DNA from: Phoronis australis
Lineage: Eukaryota > Phoronida > Phoronidae
Assembly (NCBI GenBank): GCA_002633005.1
Contig: NMRA01000028.1
Coordinates: 669,726 to 733,725 of the forward strand
Reading direction: 5' to 3'
Length of the DNA: 64,000 nt
Shown: in pieces, positions 12,501 through 22,297 of the stretch
How positions within the stretch are numbered: position 1 is the stretch's first letter
How the letters are laid out: each line of letters opens with the position of its first letter
Position numbers and translations under genes: made by a program
The notes under the pieces: model-generated
Told to the model about the DNA's origin: nothing
The model's database searches: none
The model's input: only the letters and a program-made list of their open reading frames with translations

Positions 12501-15500
12501 AAATCACGGTTTTAAATAATCAACTGGTTTGATTTATCCTTTTTAGTCTTAAACAGTTTGTGGGCTTGTAACTTGTTTGGACTACAGTGAAAAAATTCTA
12601 CTTTTGGATAAGCAAATCATATATAGTTAAGTAGGAATTTTGTTACACTTGTATCTGTATTCTATTTCCTCACAATTTGTTAATTGTTTCTAGGAAGAGA
12701 AAGAGGCCGTTGTGTTGAAACTTCAGGAATCTGAGGAGAAATATTTGGTCTTGTCCAAGTCTCTGAAAGAGTACAGTGAAGAAGTGGAGACACTGAAGGC
12801 CTCTTTAGCACAAAGTCACACAGATCTGGTGAAGCTGAATAATGTTGGCTCACAGCTGGAGGTTGAATATGAGTCTGTGCAGAAGCAGTTGGCAGAGCGT
12901 AGTGGTGAGCTGGAGGAGGCTGACAGAGAAACAGAGAAGATGGCAAAGGAACTGGCTGGGGTGAAGGAAGAAGTGACGCAGTTGACTGTAACCAAGGCAA
13001 CACTTGAGGAAGACTTGATCAGAAAAGATGAAGAGATGGGGAGACTGAAATTGGAGATTGAGGAAAAGAAAAAAACTCAGTCTGTGAAGGAAGAACAGGT
13101 TGAGGTGTTGGAGAAGCAGCTTGCCAAAAAGAGCGATGAATTGCTGAAAGTCTCTGAAGAACTGAGTGTTAGTAAGTCATCCTGTGATGATCTTGTAGCT
13201 GAGAAGGAGACTCTTCAGGCTTCTGTTGACAGTTTGAGTGAGAAGTGCGCACGTACAGCTGAATCTCTTGAAGCAGCTGCAGCAAAAACATCCGATGTGG
13301 AGTCAAAGTTAAAGGTGACTGAAGACGAAAAGTTAAGATTGGAGGGAGTGGTAAAGAAGTTGAGGCACATCTCAGATGAACTGCAAGGCAACTTTGATGA
13401 AAGTCTTCGCAAGTTGGAGGAGTCGGACAAGGAGCGCGAGCATCTGAGCGAGAGGCTAGACAAGATGAGGAAAGAGAAGAAGGAGGTGGAGAAGAGGCTG
13501 GCTGAGGCAGAGGATGACGTGGAGGAGATCGCTGATGACCATGATGATGCAGCGGTGCGGCTGAGGGAGAGTGAAGCACTGAGGAAGGAGTATGTCAACA
13601 AGATAGGACAACTGGCCACTGAGAACAAGGAACTGAAAGGTAGGTCTCTCTGTCATGAAAGTTGCTTAGTTTATGCTCATGTGTTTGTGGAGCATGAGTC
13701 TTCCATAAGGTAAGCAACCAAATGTTTCCACTCTAGTGCTTGAACTTTGGATTATGAGAATCCTTTCAAAACATACCAATTGTAAAGTAACTTGAACATG
13801 CCTTGTGATGATCTTTGCATATATTAGTGATTCGTAACTCCAACACCAAGATTGTACCAGTCCAAGTGCAATGTCAGTGTTTCACTGTATTGCAGTTGCT
13901 GCTCAAAAACTGCAGAGTGAGGTGGATGACCTAGCCAGTGACCATGACACAGTAAGCCTGAAGTTGGCTGAAGCTAGGACTGAACAGGAGGAACTGAGGA
14001 CAAAGCTGGCCATGTCAGTGGATGAAGTGAAGCGTACACGGGGACTGTTGGAGGAGAAGACTGAAGCAGTGAGCAGGCTGAAGGAAGAGGTGTCTGGGGC
14101 AGAGGAGAGGAAGGTAGTGTCTGAGAGGTGAGTGGTTGATGTATAGGGACAAGGGTGACTAATAGTGAGGATTATTTGGCTGAGGTCCTTTAGACGTAAG
14201 TGTGGATTTTACCTCAACCTGACTTTTGGTAAATTTATTTCTTCCGCAATGCAATGTTGTTCATATGACATTCAAAGTCACCATAGTTTGAGCTGTTTTG
14301 CTGATCCTTTTAGCTGTACTCAGTTATTGCACAGGACTGGTCCTGAATCGCAAGATCTACTTTGCACATAAGAACGGACACTCTACATCTAATACTGTAT
14401 GCTTACTACAAGACACATTGCCAAACAGGTTCTAGGATTAGCCAACACTATTTCCAGTATTCACACTCACTTAATTATTTGTTCACCTGATAATAATTTG
14501 ACACAAAGCTGACTACACATTCTCTGTCACTGCTTTCAGAGCATGTCATGAGCTAGAAGCCAAGCTGTGTGCTCTTGAGAAGGTATTGGACAACAACAAG
14601 TCTGACATGATGGAGCAGTCACGTAAGCACCAAGACCACCTCCACCAGCTGTCTGTCAAGCATGATGCTACCATGATGCAACTACAGGAGGAGTTGAGAG
14701 AGGCTACTGAGGCCAGGGATGTAGCCAATCAGAGACTTGCTGAGGCTGAGAGGGCAGAGTCTGAAGTGAAGGCCCAATTGGCTGAGATGGAGAGGGAGGA
14801 AGAGAAACTGAGGTCAAAGGTTAAACACCAAGAGGTTGAGGTTCAGAGACTGAGGAGTGAAAGAGAAGAAGGAGATAAGATAAAGGCTGGTGCAGATAGG
14901 TAATGATTCAGTTAGTCAGTGATACTGTATTGTAATTTTGTTAGGTGTCTGTACAGTTGTTTATGATCTATGGTATTCCATCGAAAACCGCAGCAACAAA
15001 AAGGAATTAATGCCTAGGTCGACTGCATTCTTAAATTAAGGCGGGTGAAGTGTTCATGTGTGACAACTGTGGCTCACCCTTCTGACCAAAAATTAAATCA
15101 CAAAATATTCTGTATAGGAACAAAGTGAGAATGTCCCGAGATAGCTCAGTAATGACATTTTGTTGATGAGAGCTGATAGATTTATAATGAAGGCTCAACA
15201 ATGCAGTTAGTGTACTAGATGAATACAACACAGCAGTTGTCAAGGTACATCTTACATAAAAATATGTTCTGACATACATCATTTCTTTAAGAAAAACCAC
15301 TGCCTTGATGTAAGATTATATTTCTCACTTTTTCATTGTGTTCAACAGCAAAATACAGAGTCTGTCAGAAAAGCTGCGTGCACTAGAAGGTGTGCTATCT
15401 AAGGGTCGTCAGGATATGATGGAGCAGTCTACCAAACACCAGGAGGCCATGCAGCAGGTCTTACTGTCTCATGCTAGAGAACTACAGCGAATGAATGAAG

Positions 15501-18500
15501 AGGGGGCAGGCACGGATGAACTGGTGCAGGAGATTGACATGTAGGTGCTGGGGTCAGGGGTGACTGTGTGCTTGCACTCACTCACTTTTGAAGAGCATGC
15601 GATTGTGTTGATGCTAACTGGTTTGTGATACTTAAGTAGCAAATAGGCATTTAACTTAACGACGCCATTTTCATAAAGCCTTCTTTGGTTTTCATATAAT
15701 CAGAGGGTTTGTTTTCAAGTAAACATCCTAACCTGATGAAGACAAATGACATATGGTGTATTCAGGTTCTTTGCTGTTTATTTTCAGGTGGAAGCAGAAA
15801 TTTGAAGATCTTCAGAAAAAGGTTGAGCCTTTTATGGTGGGTCTTTAGTTACTCAAAGAATTTTGCTTATGTCTCGTCTTTGCCTATGTCCACTTTGACT
15901 CTCTTGAAAAGAAAGAAGCGCTGTTAGTAAAAGTTCTTTTGTTCATATCAAACCAGAACGAGAGATTTTATCTGAGTAAAGTGCCCAAACAAGAACTCGA
16001 CATACTTAAAATGGGAAAGCAGTCATATTTGATGTTGCCTTTACCAAAAATACAGATCTCTGTTTATATTTGAAAGATGTTTTAGTTAAGTTAATATATG
16101 TATTTAGCCATGCAAAATAGAAAGTGACAAATGTCCTATCAAAAGTCCGATTTCTTGGTTGTGCCTTCACATATCTATTTAGTAAACACGAATAACCGAC
16201 ACTGACTGCATTCTATAGTGAGTCGTACTTTGTGTTTTTAATACTCAATTTCAGTGAATACAGAGTCAAACGCGGGTCTTTTGTTGGTTGGTTTGTGTCA
16301 CTTTCTATTGACGCATTGATACTTAATTAGTGAATACATGCTAGGGCACATACAGCAGTAGGCTAATTTACATGGAAATTGTCTTTCCAGACCATCAAGG
16401 TCTCTGTATTTTGCAAACGGTAGCATCACTTGAAACTTTGTTAAGCAAAGATCCGTCTATTGCGTATCTGACTAGCGTGCGGCGCATGTGTCTGTATGTT
16501 ACAATATTTGAATCAGTCGTTTTCAGGGCTCATAATGGGCAACCTATACTTGCTGGGCCATTAGGCCCCGATGGGCGTGTGTGCCAAACTGCTCTAACAT
16601 CCGAAACTTAGGCACATATGCCGGTACGCGAGCCTCTTGGTACAAAATGTCGTGAAAAAAAGGTGTTATTTCGGATATAGTCTCATGGGCATCTGTGCGG
16701 AAGTGTGCTTTACATGCAAAATTAGGTGCGGCAACACGGTAATACAAAACCATTTATCAAATTTCTTGAAATGAGGCAAATGTAAAAAATTGCCATTAGG
16801 AAGCACAGTGGTAATCAAAACAGGAGCGCCTGTATGCAAATCAATGTAACTGCCCATGCGGGAGACAGTACTTAGTCTTACATGCGAAACGTAGGTGCAT
16901 ACGCTAATATGCGAACCACTTGAGCAAAAAGGCTGCGAAAAATGCATTGTTTCAGATTTAAACCCATGGGCCTTAAGGCATAGCAATACATTACATAAAC
17001 AGCATTTAATTATGTTTACATCCATTGTGTATCACAGGAACAACTGGATGCCTATGAGGCTGAGAAGCAGCTACTGCTTGGTCAGACAATGGATGCCACT
17101 CATGAGATGGAGAAACTAGGGAAGGAGTATGCCAAGTTGCTGGGACATCAGAATCAGAAACAGAAGATAAAGCATGTGATAAAGATGAGGGAGGAAAACT
17201 ATTCACTGAAGCAGGTGTGTGGAGGGGCGTACTGGGGCTGGTCGGGGGCGGGGAGGGCACTCATGTGCATCTGGGTCACATGGAAATATCAAAAGTAGTT
17301 TCTGTGCATGGAAAGCTCATGGAACCAAAAAAGTAAAAACCCATGGGATGTTTCATGAGATTGAAACAAACTCGTTCTGCAAGCCATGTTGCAAATTCAT
17401 GCTTCCAGTTTTACTTGACAGTGGCATTCATTAACGAAAATTTGCACTTTTTTAGTTTTTGGTGGGACAAATAGTGGGTCAAAAATGAAAATTCACAGGA
17501 AATGAAAGCACAGTGTGATTGGGAAACCACATTACTAATCTGGGCGTGGGTACTAATCTTTGACTTGGAAATCTGCTCTACTTTTGTGAAAACAAGATAA
17601 ATGTCTATTATTCTCTGCTCAAGTACATTATGGTTTACTTAAGTGAGTGTCTAATCCTAGTTTGAACTCGTTGACCCGAGCATTGAAGCTCAAGTCTGAA
17701 CTCAAAATGTTGAATTTTTTGTTGAGTTTTACTCAAATCTAGGGACTTTTAAGTGAAAACTAGGCACTCTTCTGTGTAAACCATTACACTCTTAATTTGA
17801 GTTTATAACTAAGTAGAACCGAAAATATCTAAGCCAATTTTTTGTTAGGAGATTAGAGCCTGAACACAGTTATGTGATTCTTGGAATAGATTCATGTTTG
17901 ATCGTGATCCTAACATAGAAGAGAGGTTGCTTGTCTTGTAATGAACATAACAGTATAGCTATCTACCTGTAAAGTTGTCCTGTGGACTTAATTAACATTT
18001 TGATATAGCTATACAGAGTACATGAAGAAAACAAACTCTTCATAAAAGCACGTTATTTCTGAGTGTTTTATTTAATAAAAATGTTACAAACTTCATAAAA
18101 TATAATTATTGTGCTTGCAGTACATTGTTTCCAAATACTGTTTAATAGGCAACAGAGCAAGGTTGTTTGAAGAATTTCCCATGAGATACCTTTGTTACTA
18201 GACACCATAAACATTGCTCAACAATGTTATACAACAATGCAAGGTTCTGCAGATAACTATCATTTAACCAAATCCACTTGTTTATCATAAAATGAGAGAA
18301 GATTGGTCTTGCTGTTGTAGTGAGAAAATCCACGTTTACAAAGATTTACCTAAAAAGATTTAAAAATTCCTAGCAATAGATGAATTGTCTTTAACAAACG
18401 GAGTTGTACATTTCAGGAAGTGTTCAAACTACGTGATGAAACAACCAAACTGAAGCGAAAGGTGCTCAAACTGGAGAACAGTCAGGAGAGTCGTCCTCGG

Positions 18501-19191
18501 TTTGACCCCAGCAAGGCATTCCAACACGCTAAAGAAAATATGCCTACACCTCTCAAAGAAGGTGAGTTCCTGATGCCTGGGTTGTAAAGACTGTCTTGAA
18601 TAGTAACACATGTAAATTTGGTTCCGACAGTATGTTAAGAGCACCATTCAGGGCCCTCTAGTGCCATAAATTGTCAAATGTAATGACGTGTTAGGCATAT
18701 TGGTTTGCTTTTGTCTACGTCACCGTGAAAATCGCGTTTTCATTCAACCAGTCGCAAATAACACCCGCACACAATGTTGTTCTATTCAGAAATCTATTCA
18801 ATATAACTGCTAGCTACCTTTTGTTTTTTCGTGCTGGGTTCTTGCGGTGACAGAACATGGCACGAAAAGGCAACATCAATCAGCTATCATTTAAAAGTGA
18901 AATGAAGCTTAATGGTCGATAAATTCAAGATACTTTCTTCCATTTTAAGTTAACTTATGTTCAGTTTGAAAAGTGGGACGCCCAGGTCCATAACCAGTTT
19001 ACATGGCATTGTGCATCCTGTTATGTATTTAAATGCTCCTTTCATAGCACGGCCTGCTTGTTCCTTTTGGTCAATACTTTTTCATGTTGTCTTAATTTCA
19101 GTCAAGTTGTCTTAAGTTCAAAATGTGGCTTGGACTAAGTGTTATGTTCTGGTTTATTGTAGGCAATCGCCAGCGTTCGAGACTGCATTAA
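3585..19191 (+). CDS. HMMR: HMMR / RHAMM, hyaluronan-mediated motility receptor (complete, 20 coding exons)
   Basis: HMMR is a long coiled-coil protein of spindle microtubules and centrosomes, also described as a hyaluronan receptor. Coding exons: 3585-3630, 4362-4457, 4639-4703, 4923-4994, 5764-5952, 6430-6631, 7406-7471, 7922-8007, 9506-9669, 10240-10326, 11282-11469, 11926-12074, 12694-13639, 13896-14127, 14540-14899, 15349-15540, 15788-15836, 17038-17214, 18417-18561, 19163-19191. These total 3540 nt, giving 1179 residues plus TAA, with all borders GT-AG and all phases consistent. The start MSFSKSKIKRFNEGE matches human MSFPKAPLKRFND. The end has AKLLGHQNQKQKIKHVIK, then RFDPSKAFQHAKENMPTPLK, the diagnostic HMMR C-terminus. 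Nearly everything between is heptad-rich coiled coil, and exon 12694-13639 alone codes for 315 residues of it. The human protein is about 724 residues, so this one is much longer. Two PG-rich motifs (TPAPGSYD, IPGPGTFN) sit near the N-terminus. Confidence 0.95.
5205..5455. mobile_element. MITE family A, copy 1 (HMMR intron 4)
   Basis: A roughly 250-bp element with inverted ends, left GTAGAAATTCTCC and right GGAGAATTTTTACC. It is related along its length to copies at about 19604-19890 and 36936-37163: all carry GATTGAAAACACATTGTCC-like and CCCAAATTCCAGAATCA-like blocks. It is non-coding. Superfamily is not assigned. Confidence 0.75.
5983..6352 (+). pseudogene. Two decayed copies of the preceding HMMR exon
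   Basis: Downstream of coding exon 5764-5952, two stretches resemble its 3' half. About 5988-6031 (ctggccagcatggcaaggca...) resembles 5882-5930. About 6300-6352 (ttggtggagttggatatgag, then a taaagatattct block and gtaattataggtc) resembles the exon end together with its splice donor and intron start. Both are interrupted and lack good splice borders, so they are read as dead exon duplicates. The real gene model skips them. Confidence 0.65.
7577..7768. repeat. Degenerate ~43-bp tandem repeat
   Basis: Four to five diverged units lie in an HMMR intron. Each contains an AAGTAGTCTTAT-like block followed by CCCACTAACATTCTTATT. Non-coding. Confidence 0.7.
8160..9414. mobile_element. Modular interspersed repeat, with a ~500-bp stretch present twice around an N
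   Basis: Starting at ATGCGCCCACATTTATG, this HMMR-intron repeat is built of modules of roughly 150 bp. Each has a GATTTT-ATNAAATTTGG-like segment followed by CTAGTGGCNATTT. A related copy lies at about 24527-25420. The part 8405-8929 is repeated at 8934-9414 (about 44 bp shorter), and a single N at 8930 separates the two copies, which suggests an assembly join. No intact reading frame is present. Confidence 0.75.
9719..9886. repeat. 24-bp minisatellite, 7 copies
   Basis: Units of GACACACATTCTATAGTAGA plus four bases follow one another about 50 bp after the donor of HMMR exon 9506-9669. The last two units are diverged. Non-coding. Confidence 0.9.
10528..11064 (-). mobile_element. Penelope-like retroelement fragment with GIY-YIG endonuclease remnant
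   Basis: Within an HMMR intron, the minus strand from about 10985 down to 10680 encodes a broken GIY-YIG-type segment: ITYVIHCRLC, then GETDCRLHMYLSGHH in a shifted frame, HFM...H and a final GLNIN. This fits the C-terminal endonuclease of Penelope-like elements (Y.I.C..C...GET...L..H). A one-base frame change separates the first two blocks, so it is not functional. The fragment lies between inverted copies of an AGCTAGTGTTTTTT sequence with a CTGATGAAGAG block, at 10528-10578 and 11020-11064, which are end sequences of the kind these elements carry. Confidence 0.75.
12150..12365. repeat. Interspersed repeat family B, copy 1
   Basis: This stretch of an HMMR intron is related to 51530-51725 in the UGDH gene, in the same orientation. 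Shared blocks are TCTGGTCTGC, CATTTCAGCTG-like, a TTTCGAAAATTTGGA-like block and AACCAATTCTG/ATCCAATTATG. No terminal repeats or reading frame identified. Confidence 0.6.
16560..16980. repeat. Diverged tandem repeat in an HMMR intron
   Basis: A block around 16598-16690 (CGAAACTTAGGCACATATGC, then GCGAGCCTCTTGG, GTCGTGAAAAAA, CATGGGC) recurs at about 16884-16975 (CGAAACGTAGGTGCATACGC, GCGAACCACTTG, GCTGCGAAAAA, CATGGGC). A partial third copy lies between them. It is not coding in any joined frame. The nature of the element is unknown. Confidence 0.5.
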
Positions 19192-20725
19192 GACGGTTTG
19201 TTTGACGTAGTTGACTGCCAAGTGATGGTGTGTGACTTAGGACAGTCGTCATGTGTCTGCTCTCTCAATTTGTAAATATTATCTAAAAAGTCGATATATA
19301 TTTTTTTGCCATTGAGGTAAACAACTATAATGAGCACGTTAATTCAGAAATATTATGGCAGAAATCTCTCAACACCTTTAATGTACGCATGCTTCATGGG
19401 ATCTTAAATAGCAGTCTACTCTCCTTGTTCATTAAATCAATTTTCCAAACACTGTCTCTGGCACGTGATGAAAATTACATGAGTGAATATTGCTCAGAGA
19501 TGGGCTTTATTATTCACAGCTTGCTGATTTCTGTGTTGAATTGAAAATATTGCTAATCAGAAAATATAATCAGAGAGTTACTGAGTGTCCAAAAGTAGAT
19601 AGATTATGGTAAAAATTCTCCAATTTGAGCAATCTCTGGACTACGGAAACGGAATGTCCTACAAAAATTCAATTTTCTTGATTCTGGAATTTGGGACAAT
19701 AGCGATTTTAACACTCACCATATTTCTCAAATTTCGGACAATGTGTTTTCAATCTACAGCTTGGTTAATTTGGCCGTCTCTCTGGTGATTCTTGAATTTG
19801 GGACGACCAATGTTGTCTACTAGAATTTGGTACAAGCTCCAACCTTGAGCAAAATTATTGCTTTTCACTGTGCGAAGTTGGAGAATTTTAAAAGTTAGTT
19901 GATAGACCTCATGCTTAGTGCCATACATAGCCATGTTGTATTTACAGATTTTGTCACCTTTGTTGCTGTGAGGTTAAGGTAGGTTAACATTGCCTGTCAT
20001 ATACCCACTTGTACATTGTCCTATTTAAAGTGGTGGCTGACACATGTATAGGCCTGTAAGACTGTACAGAGGTCATTTTCAAGGAGTTTGTTTTTACACT
20101 GGTGAGGCCATGCCTTCAGACTTAAAACTGAAAAACAACTGAAATAGCCTAAAAGCTTAGAAATGATGGACCTAACAGATACATGTACATGTAGAATGTT
20201 CTTGTTTCCCTGATTTCGCCACCTGTAGGTGTAATCTTTCAATACAAACATATATTCACTGTGCTAGTTCATGTAAAACAGAAAAAGTGATTGTGAGTAG
20301 AATTTCACACTGTCTATTGATATGACGCATTCAAATATGATTTATAACTTATTAAGAAAAGTGGTTAAAGGCTATATTGTACATTGCAGGAAGTGAACAG
20401 TTTGTTGTAGCTTACAAACTTTCATGACATGAAGGGTTTATTTTTCTGTTCAATGCACTTCAGAATTATTTGTACATAACCTCTTTGAAATGTGCTAGAA
20501 ATGACACCTTTGGATGTGCATGTATCTGGTTAAGCATGTACATTTCTGTGAATTACCTCATGTTGTAAACATTTTTTATGTCGTCTGTTTTGCATGATTG
20601 TTTTATGTGTTTGAGCAAATGTGAAAATTATGAAAGAAATTTGTATTACAGGGGGTTGATGTAGTTGTGTATACAGTATTTTGTAATTGTATATTTTGTG
20701 AATAAACCTTTAAAAAATTATTCAT
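19192..20725 (+). other. HMMR 3' untranslated region with AATAAA at 20701-20706
   Basis: After the TAA at 19189-19191 no further coding exon is apparent. A canonical AATAAA lies at 20701-20706, in an AT-rich context, and gives a UTR of about 1.5 kb with cleavage expected near 20720. MITE family A copy 2 lies inside this UTR. An earlier, weaker signal could be used instead; transcript data are not available here. Confidence 0.65.
19604..19890. mobile_element. MITE family A, copy 2 (inside HMMR 3' UTR)
   Basis: The left end GGTAAAAATTCTCCAATTTG and the right end GTTGGAGAATTTTAA are inverted. The inner sequence includes GATTCTGGAATTTGGGACA and ACAATGTGTTTTCAATCTAC, the reverse complement of blocks in copies 1 and 3, so it is inserted in the opposite orientation. 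Transcribed, it could form a long hairpin in the mRNA tail. Confidence 0.75.
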
Positions 20726-20801
20726 CATTGTGTTGATTATGAACTATTAGCGTCTGTGTGGTCCAGCTACCAGTATAACAAGAATAAAGTTATGATGCAC
20801 C

Positions 20802-20970
20802 CTGTCTGGAACTATTGCATCCACTGTCTGGAACTATTGCATCCACTGTCTGGAACTATTGCATCCACTATCTGGAACTATTGCATCCACTGGCTGAAAC
20901 TATTGCATCTACTGGCTGGAACTATTCCATCCACTGGCTGGAACTATTGCATCTACTGGCTGGAACTATT
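20802..20970. repeat. 22-bp minisatellite, about 8 copies
   Basis: Tandem units of CTGTCTGGAACTATTGCATC plus two bases start some 95 bp after the HMMR poly(A) signal. Variants (TGGCTGGAACT) accumulate towards the right. An open frame runs through because the repeat lacks stops, not because it is a gene. Confidence 0.92.
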
Positions 20971-22297
20971 GTAGCCATCAAGGCGAAGTTAAACATCTTT
21001 AATTAATGAGATTTGTATCAAATAGTAATTGAACTACTCCTAATTGTTATTTGTGCTTTCTATGACGCTCTCAATCCGCCAGTCGGACTCCGCCTATAAT
21101 GATGAGAATTGTTTGACTTCAAATAATTTCAGTCTGCCCTTGCGAAGTGTAACCGATTTCGCTCATTGAAATGATTACAAGAGATAAATACTCAGTCTAA
21201 TAACTCACGATTATTGTGACCAAGCAGAATAATTCCATGAACTACTTGCGAAAATAGGGATGATACAAAGGAGCACTACAAAGTTAAAACACCAAAGGAC
21301 GATGAACTAAAATATACGTCAGACCGAGATGGCTAATATCACAGTCGGCCTACTGCAGCAACTAGTAAGTAAACTTGGAAAATCGTCTTTTAGCCGAGAC
21401 AAGGAGAGTCAACTCAAAACAAGAAAAAACGAACTTTAGCTGTAGTAGTCTCCAAACGTCAGTTCGATTCGGTAAAAATTGAATGCTGTCAGTTCACTGA
21501 GATGCACTACCAAAGGAAGATAATTAGATTAAACAAATAATTTGTGAATGTTTGTAATGAGTGGAATGTGCGAACAGACATCCGCCATTTCGTAGACTGA
21601 AAAGTCATTAGGAAACCGGGCCGTTCAATGGTACCTTGTCGCTGATCCTGGGAGTAATTAATATAGTCTTAGAGTTGAACAAAGCTTCTCTACATCAACC
21701 GGTGTCATAGTCCTGCCCTTCGTATATCACGGGAGTTGTACCGTTGTTTACACTATTGTATTCATTTAGCGTTGTAGATAATTGGTGTTTTCGTCGTCAG
21801 TGACATCGGACAAAAGACTGAGCCTGACGATTAACAAAAGAAAGATTGATATCAGCGCTCTGAAAACAGGTATGGTCTGAAATACGGACTAAACTGAAGT
21901 TATTAATAGTTGATATGTCAAACAGACAACGCAAACGAAAGACGCCCGTCTATTACAATAACTAACAAAAACAGTATTTAGAATTAAAATCGATAATTGG
22001 AATGCAGTCTGTTTATCTTGAAATTTTGACTTCAACGTTACGCAGTGAAAGAGACTGCAAAAGCGTGATCTCACATATTGTAGGCGCTCCATAGACAACG
22101 CATGTTTGTAAACCTCGGGAATTAGCTCAAATAGGACCATTTGTGACAACCCGTTGTTTTGAACAATGAGCACGACGCTGGTGGGGTGCCATTCTTCCGT
22201 GTAAGTATACGGTAACCCTAGGGTGCATTACGTAAGTCAATGTCACAGGAAGTGCAAACTGGGCACGAGGAACCAAGGGACCACCATCAGTTTGAAC
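20971..22297. other. Intergenic region upstream of the SLC18-like gene
   Basis: There is no coding exon that I can support. Near the right end, 22166-22200 opens a short frame (MSTTLVGCHSSV), and 22201-22248 starts GTAAGT and ends CACAG. Removing it would extend the transporter N-terminus in frame, but 48 bp is very short for an animal intron. Promoter elements were not recognised. Confidence 0.5.

Noticed and set aside
13169-13656. Long open frames on the minus strand opposite the large HMMR exon
   Set aside because: They are Ser/Pro/His-rich shadows of the Glu/Lys/Leu coiled-coil codons on the other strand, with no motif or splice context.
21455-21490. tRNA B-box-like GTTCGATTC
   Set aside because: No matching A box at the right distance and no cloverleaf could be drawn.
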